Below, in pieces: positions 29,789 to 40,801 of a stretch of DNA of 64,000 nt. The position numbers and the translations under genes are program-made. Under the pieces are notes generated by a model that was given only the letters and a program-made list of their open reading frames with translations, was not told the origin of the DNA and made no database searches. The stretch is from Pampus argenteus (Eukaryota; Chordata; Actinopteri; Scombriformes; Stromateidae). Location: NCBI GenBank assembly GCA_036937835.1, contig CM072878.1:2725001-2789000 (forward strand), given 5' to 3'. Each line of letters begins with the position of its first letter. Position 1 is the stretch's first letter.

Positions 29789-30670
29789 ATGGCTTCTCTC
29801 TCCTCTCCCACTCTGTCTTCTCCTCTCTCCTGTTCTGTGTGTCAGATGTTTAGTTACTCCTCGTCCTCCTTTAGCGAAAATGGTAAATGCATTAAATGTA
29901 ATTTATTTGTAGCTCTGGAGGCGAGGGTTAGCGACTTAGAGACACGGTACCGCACCACCGAAAAATCAGTAGCTGCTATAGTTAGCAAGTCCCCTGTAGC
30001 CGGTGCGGTACCACCGAAGGCAGCTGTAGCTAGCCGTCCCCCGGTAGTTCCCGAGCAGCCGGGAGGCTGGGTGACTGTTCGAAGGAGGCATAGCCCCAAA
30101 CAGAAGCCTACGGTACACCACCAACCACTCCACGTATCAAACAGATTTTCCCCACTCAGCGACACACCCGCTGAGAGGCCAACTCTGGTCATTGGCAGCT
30201 CAATCTTAAGAAACGTGAAGTTAGCGACACCGGGGACCATAGTTAAATGCATCCCGGGGGCCAGAGCGGGCGACATTGAATCTAATTTAAAACTGCTGGC
30301 TAAAGATAAGAGGAGATATAATAAAATTATTATTCACGTCGGCGGTAATGACACCCGGTTACGTCAATCGGAAGTTACTAAAGTTAATGTGTCATCGGTG
30401 TGTGAATATGCAAAAACAATGTCGGACTCCGTAATTTTCTCTGGTCCCCTACCCAATGTAACCAGTGATGACATGTATAGCCGCATGTCGTCATTTCACC
30501 GCTGGTTGTCGAGGTGGTGTCCAGATAATGATGTGGGCTTTATAAATAATTGGACACCTTTCTGGGGAAAACCTGGTCTGATTAGGAGAGACGGCATCCA
30601 TCCCACTTTGGATGGAGCAGCTCTTATATCTAGAAACATGGTCAAGTTTATTAGTCGATCAAATCCATGA
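29789..30670 (+). CDS. L2 ORF1: zinc-binding, coiled-coil and SGNH-esterase protein (293 aa)
   Basis: In order: a paired CXXC motif (Cys15/Cys18 and Cys34/Cys37) that could bind zinc; a short coiled coil at about 38-62; a Pro-rich linker; and an SGNH/GDSL hydrolase domain from about 130. The domain's blocks are VIGSSILRNV (nucleophile Ser about 138), HVGGNDTR (Asn187) and RRDGIHPT (Asp268, His271), so the catalytic residues are all present. Esterase ORF1 proteins are known in CR1/L2-clade LINEs, where they are thought to bind RNA or membranes. The reading frame is intact from a Met shortly after the inferred 5' UTR. ORF2 begins 21 bases after its stop. There is a second possible Met upstream in another frame (29649), which I reject. 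Confidence 0.9.
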   Translation: MASLSSPTLSSPLSCSVCQMFSYSSSSFSENGKCIKCNLFVALEARVSDLETRYRTTEKSVAAIVSKSPVAGAVPPKAAVASRPPVVPEQPGGWVTVRRRHSPKQKPTVHHQPLHVSNRFSPLSDTPAERPTLVIGSSILRNVKLATPGTIVKCIPGARAGDIESNLKLLAKDKRRYNKIIIHVGGNDTRLRQSEVTKVNVSSVCEYAKTMSDSVIFSGPLPNVTSDDMYSRMSSFHRWLSRWCPDNDVGFINNWTPFWGKPGLIRRDGIHPTLDGAALISRNMVKFISRSNP

Positions 30671-30691
30671 CAATCCAGAGTTGAGACCAGG

Positions 30692-33600
30692 ATGCAGAGC
30701 TGCAGTCTTACACGCTTCTCTGCGCCTCCACTAGAGCAGTTGCCCACCCAATCATCTAGTATAGAGACTGTGTCTGTCCCCCGTCCACCTGCATTATTTA
30801 AAGATAATACAAACAGAAGAGGAGTAAATCATAAAAACCTGATAAATATTAAATCAACATCTCAAAGAGTCCAAAACAAGATAATTAAATGTGGACTCCT
30901 GAATATTAGGTCCTTGTCCTCTAAAGCTGTTTTAGTAAATGAATTAATATCTGATTATGATATTGATTTATTCTGCCTCACTGAAACCTGGTTGCAGGAG
31001 GATGAATATGTTAGTTTAAATGAATCTACTCCTCCCAGTCATTGTAATACTCATATTCCTCGAAGTACTGGTCGAGGTGGTGGAGTTGGAGCCATATTTG
31101 ACTCTAGTTTACTCATTAATCCTAAACCTAAACTAAATTATAATTCATTTGAAAGTCTCGTTCTTAGCCTGACTCACCCATCCTGGAAAACATTACAGCC
31201 AATATTATTTGTTATATTATATCGAGCTCCAGGTCCTTATTCTGAATTTCTATCTGAATTTGCAGAATTTGCATCAGGCTTGGTCGTTAAATCAGATAAA
31301 GTAATTATTGTAGGTGATTTTAATAGTCATGTCGACAACCATAGTGATAGTCTTAGTACTGCATTTATCTCTTTGTTAGACTCAATTGGCTTCTGTCAGA
31401 GTGTAAACAAACCGACTCATTGTCTGAATCACACTCTTGACCTTATACTCTCATATGGCATTGAAATTGATCATCTAATAGTATTTCCACATAATCCTAT
31501 CCTATCTGACCATTTTCTAATAACCTTTGAGTTCATACTACTGGACTATAAGCCTTCTTTCAGAAACTCCTACAGCAGATGTTTATCAGACAGTGCTGTA
31601 GCCAAATTTAAGGAAACAATTACTATAGTATTAAATTCAATGCCATGTCTTAATGTTACAGAGGACTCAGCAGCTTCCTGTAGCCCCTCACACATAGATC
31701 AGCTCGTTAGTAATACTACAGAGTCATTACAGACAACTCTTGACTCTATTGCACCTATGAAAAAGAAGAGAATAAAACAGAGGAGGTTAGCACCATGGTA
31801 TAGCCAGCACACTCGCAAATTAAAGCAAGAGGCACGTAAATCTGAACGTAAATGGCGTGCCTCTAAACTGGAAGAATCTCGTCTAGCCTGGCAAGATAAT
31901 CTTGCAATTTATAGGAAGGCTCTGCGTAATGCCAGAACAGCCTATTATTCCTCATTAATTGAGGAAAATAAGAACAACCCCAGGTTTCTCTTCAGCACTG
32001 TAGCCAGGCTAACAGAGAACCACAGCTCTATTGAGTCATCTATTCCATTAAGCCTAACTAGTAATGACTTCATGAGCTTCTTTAATGATAAAATTATAAA
32101 TATTAGAGACAAAATTCATCACCTTTTGCCCTCATCAGGCACTCATCTGATTTCAGATACAGCAAGGTTGGAAATAGCTATAAAATCTGACATATATTTA
32201 GACTGCTTTTCTCCCGTCGACATTAAACAAATAACTACAATAATTACTTCATCTAAGTCGTCAACCTGTCTCTTAGACCCCATCCCAACCAGGCTGCTTA
32301 AAGATGTATTACCTTTAGTTAGCCCGTCCTTAGTGAATATGATTAATCTGTCTTTATTATCAGGATATGTACCACAGTCCTTTAAAATAGCTGTGATCAA
32401 GCCTCTTCTTAAAAAACCAACTCTAGATCAAGAGGTTTTAGCCAATTACAGACCGATATCAAACCTTTCATTCATCTCGAAGGTACTTGAGAAAGCCGTA
32501 GCCAACCAACTATGTGACTTTCTCCACACAAACAGTTTATTCGAGGAGTTTCAGTCAGGATTTAGAGTAAATCATAGCACAGAGACCGCACTAGTTAAAG
32601 TTACAAACGACCTCCTAATGGCATCAGACAAAGGACTCATCTCTGTACTTGTCCTATTAGATCTTAGTGCCGCATTTGACACCATTGACCATCAGATTCT
32701 CTTACAGAGACTGGAATACCAAATTGGCATTAAAGGAACCGCCCTAGGCTGGTTTAAGTCATATTTCCTAGACCGTTCTCAGTTTGTTCATGTTCATGAT
32801 GTAGCCTCCATGCAAACCAAAGTTTCTCATGGAGTCCCACAAGGTTCTGTATTAGGGCCACTTCTTTTCAGTTTATATATGCTTCCTTTAGGGAACATTA
32901 TTAGGAATCATTCAATTAACTTTCACTGTTATGCTGACGACACCCAATTATATTTATCGATCAAGCCTGATGAAACCAATCACTTGACTAGACTTCAAGC
33001 ATGCATTAAGGACATAAAAAATTGGATGACCCACAATTTTCTGATGCTAAATTCAGAAAAAACTGAAGTTCTCCTAATAGGACCCAAACACCTTAGAAAC
33101 TATCATTCCAGAGATTTAGCCTTAGATGGGATCACCCTGGCCTCCAGCTCCACCGTAAAAAATCTTGGCGTTGTTTTTGATCAAGACTTGTCCTTTAATA
33201 ACTATATAAAACAACTTTCGAGGACTGCATTCTTCCACTTGCGTAACATTGCCAAAATCAGACGCATCATTTCTCAAGTGGATGCAGAAAAACTAGTCCA
33301 TGCATTTGTTACTTCTAGGCTGGACTATTGTAACTCTTTGCTATCAGGCTGCTCTAATAAGTCTCTTAAGAGTTTGCAGCTGATTCAGAACGCTGCTGCA
33401 CGTGTTCTGACAGGAACCAAGATCAGAGATCACATCTCTCCCATTTTGGCTTCCTTGCACTGGCTACCCGTTAAGTCTAGAATAGAATTTAAAATTCTTC
33501 TCCTAACTTACAAAGCTCTTCATGGTCAGGCACCATCATATTTAAAAGAGCTCATAGTACCTTACCACCCCACTAGAACACTGCGCTCCCAGGATGGTGG

Positions 33601-33769
33601 GTTCCTTGTGGTTCCTATAGTGTCTAAAAGTAGATTGGGAGCCAGATCTTTCAGCTATCAAGCTCCTCTTCTGTGGAATAAACTACCACTCTGTGTTCGG
33701 GAGGCAGACACGATCAACACCTTTAAGAGTAGACTTAAGACTTTCCTGTTTGATAAAGCTTATAATTAG
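30692..33769 (+). CDS. L2 ORF2: endonuclease and reverse transcriptase (1025 aa)
   Basis: One open frame. The apurinic-type endonuclease spans about residues 65-290: CGLLNIRSLSSK, DLFCLTETWL (catalytic Glu), GDFNSHVD (residues 208-215) and LSDHFLI (Asp273, His274). The reverse transcriptase spans about 500-800: IAVIKPLLKKPTLD, NYRPISNLSFISKVLEKAVA, LLDLSAAFDTIDH (catalytic Asp663), HGVPQGSVLGPLLFSLYM and CYADDTQLYL (YADD at 747-750). A C-terminal region with SRLDYCNSLL and LHWLPVKSRIEFKILLLTYK completes it. It nicks target DNA and copies the element's RNA in place. Length matches complete fish L2 ORF2 proteins. Whether this copy is still mobile cannot be told from sequence alone. Confidence 0.93.
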   Translation: MQSCSLTRFSAPPLEQLPTQSSSIETVSVPRPPALFKDNTNRRGVNHKNLINIKSTSQRVQNKIIKCGLLNIRSLSSKAVLVNELISDYDIDLFCLTETWLQEDEYVSLNESTPPSHCNTHIPRSTGRGGGVGAIFDSSLLINPKPKLNYNSFESLVLSLTHPSWKTLQPILFVILYRAPGPYSEFLSEFAEFASGLVVKSDKVIIVGDFNSHVDNHSDSLSTAFISLLDSIGFCQSVNKPTHCLNHTLDLILSYGIEIDHLIVFPHNPILSDHFLITFEFILLDYKPSFRNSYSRCLSDSAVAKFKETITIVLNSMPCLNVTEDSAASCSPSHIDQLVSNTTESLQTTLDSIAPMKKKRIKQRRLAPWYSQHTRKLKQEARKSERKWRASKLEESRLAWQDNLAIYRKALRNARTAYYSSLIEENKNNPRFLFSTVARLTENHSSIESSIPLSLTSNDFMSFFNDKIINIRDKIHHLLPSSGTHLISDTARLEIAIKSDIYLDCFSPVDIKQITTIITSSKSSTCLLDPIPTRLLKDVLPLVSPSLVNMINLSLLSGYVPQSFKIAVIKPLLKKPTLDQEVLANYRPISNLSFISKVLEKAVANQLCDFLHTNSLFEEFQSGFRVNHSTETALVKVTNDLLMASDKGLISVLVLLDLSAAFDTIDHQILLQRLEYQIGIKGTALGWFKSYFLDRSQFVHVHDVASMQTKVSHGVPQGSVLGPLLFSLYMLPLGNIIRNHSINFHCYADDTQLYLSIKPDETNHLTRLQACIKDIKNWMTHNFLMLNSEKTEVLLIGPKHLRNYHSRDLALDGITLASSSTVKNLGVVFDQDLSFNNYIKQLSRTAFFHLRNIAKIRRIISQVDAEKLVHAFVTSRLDYCNSLLSGCSNKSLKSLQLIQNAAARVLTGTKIRDHISPILASLHWLPVKSRIEFKILLLTYKALHGQAPSYLKELIVPYHPTRTLRSQDGGFLVVPIVSKSRLGARSFSYQAPLLWNKLPLCVREADTINTFKSRLKTFLFDKAYN

Positions 33770-33835
33770 GGCTGGCTCAGGTCATCCCTTAGTTATGCTG
33801 CCATAGAACTAGACTGCTGGGGGACTCACATACTC

Positions 33836-33902
33836 TCTCGCTCTCTCTCTCTCATTCTCTCTCTCTCCTTATCTATCCATCTATCTAATCCATCCATCTA
33901 TC
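33836..33902 (+). repeat. CT-rich and CTAT/CATC microsatellite in L2 3' UTR
   Basis: Runs of CTCTCT followed by ATCTATCC/ATCCATCT words, within the LINE 3' UTR. Confidence 0.85.
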
Positions 33903-34454
33903 ATGTTACTAATTAAACTTCTTCCCCGGAGTTTCTGTGCTCTCTCGTCCAGCAGGTTCTTGTGGACTGTCTGCTGCTGTGGTCCTGCGTGGCGTCTACT
34001 GCATGTGTTGTCGCCGTCATCATTGTTGCCATATCCCCATTACAGATTATAGTTAGTTAATAATTTGCTACTGTGTATCTGTATCTTTACCACTAGTTTC
34101 ACTGTTGCTGTAATGGTTCATCATTCGTTGTTCTCATTTTGTCATTGTCATTATTTGTCACTGTTATTCATTGTGAGTGTACAATATGTGTGTATTGATT
34201 TGTTCTGTACATGTGACATCATTGCACGTCTGTCCGTCCTGGGAGAGGGATCCCTCCTCTGTGGCTCTTCCTGAGGTTTCTTCCACCTTTTTCCCTGTTA
34301 AAAGGTTTTTTGGTGGGCAAGTTTTTCCTCACTCGAATCGAGGGTCTAAGGACAGAGGGTGTCACTCCTTGTACAGATTGTAAAGCCCTCTGAGACAAAT
34401 GTATTTTGTGATTTTGGGCTATATAAATAAAATTTGATTTGATTTGATTTGATT

Positions 34455-34740
34455 CATGCTCATCTGATCATGACTTGTAGAGCTTTCTAAACTTGAGCTT
34501 TCTAAACTTGAAATATTTTCCCTAAATGTACCCTAATATATCCTTAATATAGCCTTATTATAATATAGCCTTAATATAGGCTTATTATATTACAGGATTG
34601 TGTTTAAGTCGGTATTGAAATTGTGATTACAGTCAATGGTATTCCACTAATTCTTCACTAAAAATGTAAGTATATTTAAGTATATTGTTAATTAAGAACA
34701 TTAAAAATGACACAAGATTAGTTGGGGAGAAATAATTTTA
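34455..34740. other. AT-rich stretch between L2 and hAT
   Basis: Contains TAATATAGCCTTA-type tandem words at 34,540-34,580. No TIR for the hAT is seen here, so its left end is lost or unrecognised. Confidence 0.5.
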
Positions 34741-37700
34741 ATTATTCAAAGCCCACAAACAAAACAAATAAAGTGCAACAAATAAAGTGCTTCAACTTTA
34801 ACACTATTAATAAGTGCTTTAAAATAACACAATGGCTCATAAGCATAAGCATTTGTGGGCAATGTTGTACTGGTCTGTGGCCTTCTTGGAGGCCATGATG
34901 ATCTCTGTAGGGGGCTCCCATCTGAAGCAGGGTTCCAGGTTGGCCATCTTTGTCACCATTATGGAGGACAGGGTGCCATCCAGTGCCAGGCTATTTCTTG
35001 TCTTGGTCTTGTTCAGGCCCACCATTGAGAACACCCTCTCCGCATTTGCATTGGAATGGGGCAACACCAGGACCAGCTTGGCGATGGCAGAAAGCCTCTC
35101 AAACTCTTTGGCTCCTGTCACCTATGGAAGATGACCCAAGACAAAAGGGGAACACATACCCCACATATTTTTATATTTCCATAATTATTGTTTGTAAGTA
35201 TACAGTAACAAAGCAACAGAAATAGCCAAGCCACACCTGTAAGACAAATAAAATGTGTACCTTATTTTTACGTGTTGCCATTTCCGCCCAGAAGCTTTCC
35301 ATCTCAGTGTCGTCCTGAAGGGAGGTCAGTGGCATAGTCTGATAATTCAGAAACTCTTCAGCCAATTGATCGTGCTCTTCTGGCCCATGGTACGGAAGGA
35401 GATGAGGAAACCTACAGTATTTATTAAAACCGAGTTACTGGTTGTTGCATTTTAGATAAAGTTTCATCAACCAGCAGCAGTAAGGAGTGAACATACCATA
35501 AAAAGAATATTTTAGTGAATATGATACTGACAGCAATTTAAGAAAAAACTAACCTTTCAACAAAGTAGAGGGCATCTTCAATGCCACTTTCAGCTCTCCT
35601 TCGCACATCAACAAATTGTGTGTGTTTTATCAGTGGCTCTTTAAGTGGAAGCTTCTTGAGTGCATAGTCCACAGCACTTGTAAGGAAACCCAAAACTGCT
35701 TCATGAAATGTATCCACCTGTTGTGGGGAGATGTCACCCTCGTCCAGGAGTCGGTTAAGCTTAGCCCTGGTTGTGAACCCAATGTTCAACCTCTCTCCTG
35801 TAAAGATACAGCATCAGGTTAACATAAATGGTATAACATACTAAAACAGTAACATCAGCTTGACACATAGGGTATGGGATCCAAACATAGGCTCACTATT
35901 GGAGAAACTACCATAAACCTTACACTTCTACTCAAAAGGCTAGATCATAACAGTGCTAACCTGGCAAATGGTTTGCCTTCTCTTTATAGGCCATTTCATA
36001 TGGATCCTCATGGCCTTGCAGAGCCGCTGGAAGCATAAATCTGGAGCACAGCTTGCGTATGAATTTCACCATCTATGACAGATATTTACAATAGTATTAG
36101 ATCCCTGTAGATATCAGGAAGACACACATGATGAAAAAAAAAAGATTCAAACCCACCTCATCATGTAACAAATATATTGCTGACTCCTCTCTCTGCAGAA
36201 GCAAGTTGAAATTGGTGAAGGTTGGTATGGTGGCTTGAAAGAACATCAGATACACTTCGCTCATGGGGTCAGTAAATGCCTGCACAAGCCTCTTGAATCT
36301 GGCCTGATTTTCATCTTGAATAACACAAACAAGAGGCTGTCAATAAGTATGTGAGTAACAATCCATCCATGCACAGTACAGTACTAATTACTATTATAAT
36401 GAAACTGAAAACAGATGACCATACTCTCAGATTTGAAATAGCTCGCCAGAGGTTCATAAAGCCTCAGGATCCTGGTCACACAGCGTTCAAGGCTTAGCCA
36501 GCGAACTGAGATGTGCAGGAAGACCTCCATGTATTCTGCTTCATGCAGCTCACAAAACTGTTTCAAACATATAATATATTTTATAAAGCTTTGCGTTTCA
36601 ATATTACACTTATAAAGCATCAAACATACATACCTGCCAGGTATCCTTTCCTGTTTGTGCTACCTTTGAACCAGTAACCGTTGTCCACTACCATGTCCTC
36701 CAAATCAAAACCAGACACCTGCAATGTATTGATCAAATCATAATACATTCAGTCAATGCAATTAGGACACAAATAAAAAGTTACATGTTAAGATAAATCA
36801 GGCCTTAACTCACTTTATAAAATCCCCCTCCTGCAGCTTTGGCAGTGTTATGAGCCACATGGCAAGGACAACCATGAATATAGGTGTTGGGGTGTTTCTG
36901 GAGCACCCTAGAGGCGATTGAATTGCGTGACCCAGTGTTTACAGCTGCATTGTCAACCGAGAGACCAACACAGTTCTCCCAAGGGATACCATGCTCCTCT
37001 AAGGTGGAGTTCATTTTGGCAAAAATCTCGCTTGCGGTCCCACATGTCTTCCCACTTGTTGTGCACATGCCTAAAAACTGGTGGACGACTTTGCTTCCCA
37101 TGAAGACCCGGACAGTAAGCGGGTTCATCTTTTGAACTCCTGTAATAACAAGTTAGAATTAGTCAAATGTACATGTTCAACAAATAGTTTTGCAGAAGAT
37201 CTAAATACTTTGTGAAATACCTGTGTCATTTGATCCATCTGTAACAAGGGTATATGGGCTGTTTTTGAGCTCCTTCACAAGCTCTTTTACAAAATGAGGC
37301 GCAAGTGCCTCATTGACAATGCAGGATGACTTAGTCCTGGCACACCTGTAGTCCTGCGCTGTCTTTGAATCTCCAAAACAGTCTTTTAGGAGAGGGCCCA
37401 GGTGGTCAGCAAAGGCTAAAGGTACATTATAACTAACCAATCCGGCTGTTATTTTTACCTCAGCCCTTCTTGTCTGTAAAAAAAAAAAATAATTATTAAT
37501 CCTCAAAAACACAGGTAGAAAATTCATTCAGCAATAAGATCTCAAATTAAGAAAACTGGACTGCAGTCGACTGAAATACAAACCACAAAACTATCAACCA
37601 TTACCAACAAGACAAAACTCTTGGCTGAACCTTGACAGGACTACACATATCATACCTTAACCTCTTGAGGTGACATCCCCCCAACAGAGGGAACAGTTAA

Positions 37701-37774
37701 TCATTAACGGCGGTATTTTTTATATCGCGCAATAAGAGTCTCACATTAAGACAGTGCGTTAACGGCCCACCACT
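34741..37774 (-). mobile_element. hAT transposon, right end present, left end missing
   Basis: The right edge is GTTAACGGCCCACCACT at 37,774, matching the small element at 2,948-3,577. The left counterpart (AGTGGTGGGC) is not found near 34,455-34,740. The interior holds a multi-exon minus-strand transposase gene. Confidence 0.8.
34837..37475 (-). pseudogene. hAT transposase gene, about nine exons, N-terminus missing
   Basis: Read on the minus strand from right to left, exons with usual splice signals are: 37,475-37,219 (PLLKDCFGDSKTAQDY, and YTLVTDGSNDTG with the first Asp); 37,138-36,815 (NCVGLSVDNAAVNTG with the second Asp, and CPCHVAHNTAKA, the hAT Cys/His motif); 36,722-36,636 (FDLEDMVVDNGYWFKGSTNR); 36,560-36,425 (MEVFLHISVRWLSLERC); 36,320-36,160 (a MSEVYLMFFQATIP block and REESAIYLLHDE); 36,072-35,960; 35,800-35,555; 35,412-35,262 (LTSLQDDTEMESFW); and the last, 35,121-34,837, with the dimerisation region LPHSNANAERVFSMVGLNKT. 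Every exon is open. No BED zinc finger is seen upstream, so the N-terminus appears lost. Exon edges are approximate. Confidence 0.75.
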
Positions 37775-38045
37775 AATTGTAACACCTTGAATTTTCTGTT
37801 GATAATGGAGGGTCTTCAAAAATTATCCACCGCGCTTGACTCCTTGTAACTCTTCTTCTGTCGCAGACGGGTAGGCAGCGAATACTCGGCTGGCGCTTCG
37901 CAGCACCATCTACCGTCGCGGAGTTGCAAAGGAGCGAACGTGTCTCGGCCCAGATGATTCGGCAAAACCGTGTGTCACACGGTGAAAGCGTGAGAGTTGG
38001 CAGCTCTGTATTTGCTTTGCCCTTCTTCTCTGTCAAACCTGAGAG
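37775..38045. other. Unclassified sequence right of the hAT
   Basis: GC-richer than its surroundings. GAGTTGGCAGCTCT at 37,996 is the inverse of AGAGCTGCCAACT at 29,217, just inside the other 33-bp repeat. A minus ORF (37773-38036) shows no known domain. Confidence 0.45.
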
Positions 38046-38078
38046 AGGAGTTCAAGTTAATGAAGAGTGACCGGAAAT
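38046..38078 (+). repeat. Right copy of the 33-bp direct repeat
   Basis: Matches 29,125-29,157 with one mismatch (T for C at the sixth base). Confidence 0.9.
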
Positions 38079-40430
38079 TAAACAGAGTGTTTCTCCAAAG
38101 TTATTCGGGTCTGGGCCTCTTCAACTAAACACAATGCAGACTACACAAGAAGCTGAGCGGTTACAAAAGACCATTCAACCTTTTTAACACACAACACTCT
38201 GTTACAACAACTGTCATTGCACATCTTACACAAACAGGATCAAATTATATGGGCTAACAATACCTTAGTGTGTTCAACATAAACCCACTTTTTAGTGGTA
38301 GTGATCAGGAGGACACAGTTGAACTTTATGTTGACTAGTCATATATCTTTAAAAGGTTGGTATACATTCTACTATGTGTGAAAAGAGCAAGCTGAAAAAT
38401 GAATGATAGTTGTAATGGATGTGAATAAAGACACGTCACAAATAACAGGGATACATAATGTACACCTCAATTACATCTATACGGACCATCTCTATTTTCG
38501 TGCATGTGGGCTGGCCTGTAGTAATTGTTCAAGATGTGGTGGAATTTCCACCTCCATGTCGTACAGATCTGTGTGTATGATACAAACAAACCAATTTGGA
38601 GAAAAAGACACTGAATCTTATTGAAAGGACATGTAAGCTTTAAAACATGTATTCATTAAAACAGCCTGTTGCTGTTATTGTACATCCAGTGGCAGTCTCT
38701 GTGCATTAGCAGATGTTATATTTAGTGTCACAGTGAGATTCAGTGGCCATAACATAGAGCCCTGGCTGACTGATATCAATATTTGACATGCTAAGCAAAT
38801 GGGACACACTGTAATACATTCCTTTAGAAATACTGCCAAATTCTAACAGTAAGGCACTGTTCTTTCGAAATACAGTAAAATACTGTAATTGATGATGCTT
38901 TTTGCAGCCAAAACCAGGATCAGTCTTAACAGCAGGCTACTGTAAGATTTGACATTAAGAATTGTATCTGTATATGTATCCTATCATTCTGTCTAACATT
39001 CACTGTCATTTTGTTATTATTTGCATTCAATTGTACTTCTCACGCAAACCTCAAACATGACAGTGAAGTAAAAATAAATTTAAAAAAACATTTTGCTGTA
39101 GGGTGACTTTAATTTAATTGCTAAACATGTTTTATTCACCTGAATCAGATTTTGTTATGAAGTAAAAGTTTTCTTTAAGAAAACTAACATCGGCAGGTAT
39201 TTCATTGGCTCCCAAATACTCAAAAACATGTTTATCACACAACACACCTACTCCTTCACATACATTTTAATCATCGATGCAATCTATCTGTTGATCTTCA
39301 CAGTGAAGTCTAAGTATAACTGCAGGGGCAGGACACAACCTGCTGCCACTCTTGTGGTGGATGAGAAGAATTAAGATAAAGGTGATGCATGTTTGTGTGT
39401 TTTTGTGTATGTGTGTGTGTGTTTGCAGATGGGATGTCATACACAGGATAGATGAAGAGTTTAGCAGGCACATGTGACTAAACTAAACAAGACAAAACAG
39501 GACGAGGCAGGATGACAGGGCTTTGGTGGGTGAGACTTGACGTAGTGTACTACAGTTTGTTTTGGGTGTGTTTATAGTTGTGTGTTTGTGTACTCAGACC
39601 TACAGTAAATACACTGAGACAAGTCATTCCAAACATCTTGCACCACAGTAAAGAATTTAGCAGACACGTGATGAGGCAGGAACATGAACATGAGCTGTGT
39701 GCTCAGTGTTATAGCTAGTTTGCTGAGCACGTTTTCCCACAGAAAACTATATCATCTTTGTTCTTTTGACGTGATTTCTCGTTCCCACAAAAGGTCACTG
39801 GGGTAAAATGTCACCTAGTTTGTGTCAATATAGCACCATCTAACAACAACTACTATGTTTCCAAAGTAGTATAGTGTACAGAGTAAAACACTCAGTCTCA
39901 AGTCTCCATGTTTTTAAGGCTGCTGTTAATATCTGGTGCATATATATACTTTCTAAATTGTATGTAAGTGATCACCTTCATAGATGAAGTGAGGGATATG
40001 AAGACACAGTCACTCAACTTAATTTGACACTGAACAAGATAAACAGCAGTACTTACAAGTTATATAAGAACATGTAGTCATAACTAAGTTTTTACTGGTG
40101 GTCACAGTGGAGATGCAGGTCTATATGTTTTTAATATGTTTTGTTTATTTATATATTATTTTAATTAGTTTAACAGTTGTTGTATGTTGTATATACTGAC
40201 TACCAACAGATGAATCTGAAATACAACAAATGTGATGGATAATGTAAATAAAAAAATCAGGTGAGCAGTGATGGAAGCTGGCAGGAAGGAACAGGAGCTG
40301 AAGAAGTCTCTTACTAAAAGTGCACTGTGGTTTGTTCTCCAACAGTTTGTGCAGCATCCTCCTATCCACAACCAGAGGAGTCTCCACTTGCTCAGACACA
40401 TATCCATACAGCCACACAAACTGTGTTCAG
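38079..40430. other. No gene seen
   Basis: AT-rich sequence with a short TG tract at 39,394-39,425. ORFs are short and without resemblance to known families. Confidence 0.5.
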
Positions 40431-40470
40431 CCTGTCAGGTAGTCGGTCATTCAGAAGGTTATAGAGGGGT

Positions 40471-40707
40471 CTACCTGTATCTTCTGGACCGTCTCTCTGT
40501 CTCTTTGACTTGACTTACATGGAATGTGGGGTGGGCACGGAGAGACGAAGGCGAGGGGATGGGGAGCAGTTGTAGAAGCCCCATACACGGCCCGGAGGAT
40601 GTCTTATACCTGGCACAGACTGAACAAGCCTCAACGTACTCCCGGACTTCCCGTTCTATGGACCGCCACCAGAACCTCCAGGCACCCACTAGGTGGCGGA
40701 CTCTCAC
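40471..40707 (-). pseudogene. Gypsy integrase zinc region joined to its C-terminus
   Basis: Reads RFWWRSIEREVREYVEACSV then CARYKTSSGPCMGLLQLLPI, the integrase zinc region, followed by a jump to SLRAHPTFHVSQVKE, the C-terminal part. The DDE core between them is deleted. Confidence 0.8.
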
Positions 40708-40801
40708 CCTTGGGAATAGGGGACCCAGGAATCAGGTCTATGGCGCAGTCATAAGGGTGGTGTGGAGGAAGTGACATGGCCTTAGTTTTGCTAAAAACCT
40801 C

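Larger units (their letters stand above)
29560..34454 (+). mobile_element. L2/Maui-type LINE, both ORFs open
   Basis: Contains ORF1 (29789-30670), ORF2 (30692-33769), a 3' UTR with a CT-rich tract at 33,836-33,900, and a terminal TTGATT repeat tail ending at 34,454. No stop or frameshift is seen in either ORF. The 5' edge is uncertain; the 5' UTR probably begins near 29,560. No target duplication is evident, as usual for CR1/L2-group LINEs. Three other copies in the window (3,880, 24,745, 63,702) share its sequence. Confidence 0.92.

Noticed and set aside
29854..30276. 140-aa minus-strand ORF in L2 ORF1
   Set aside because: Shadow of the ORF1 coding region, whose plus-strand frame shows zinc, coiled-coil and SGNH motifs.
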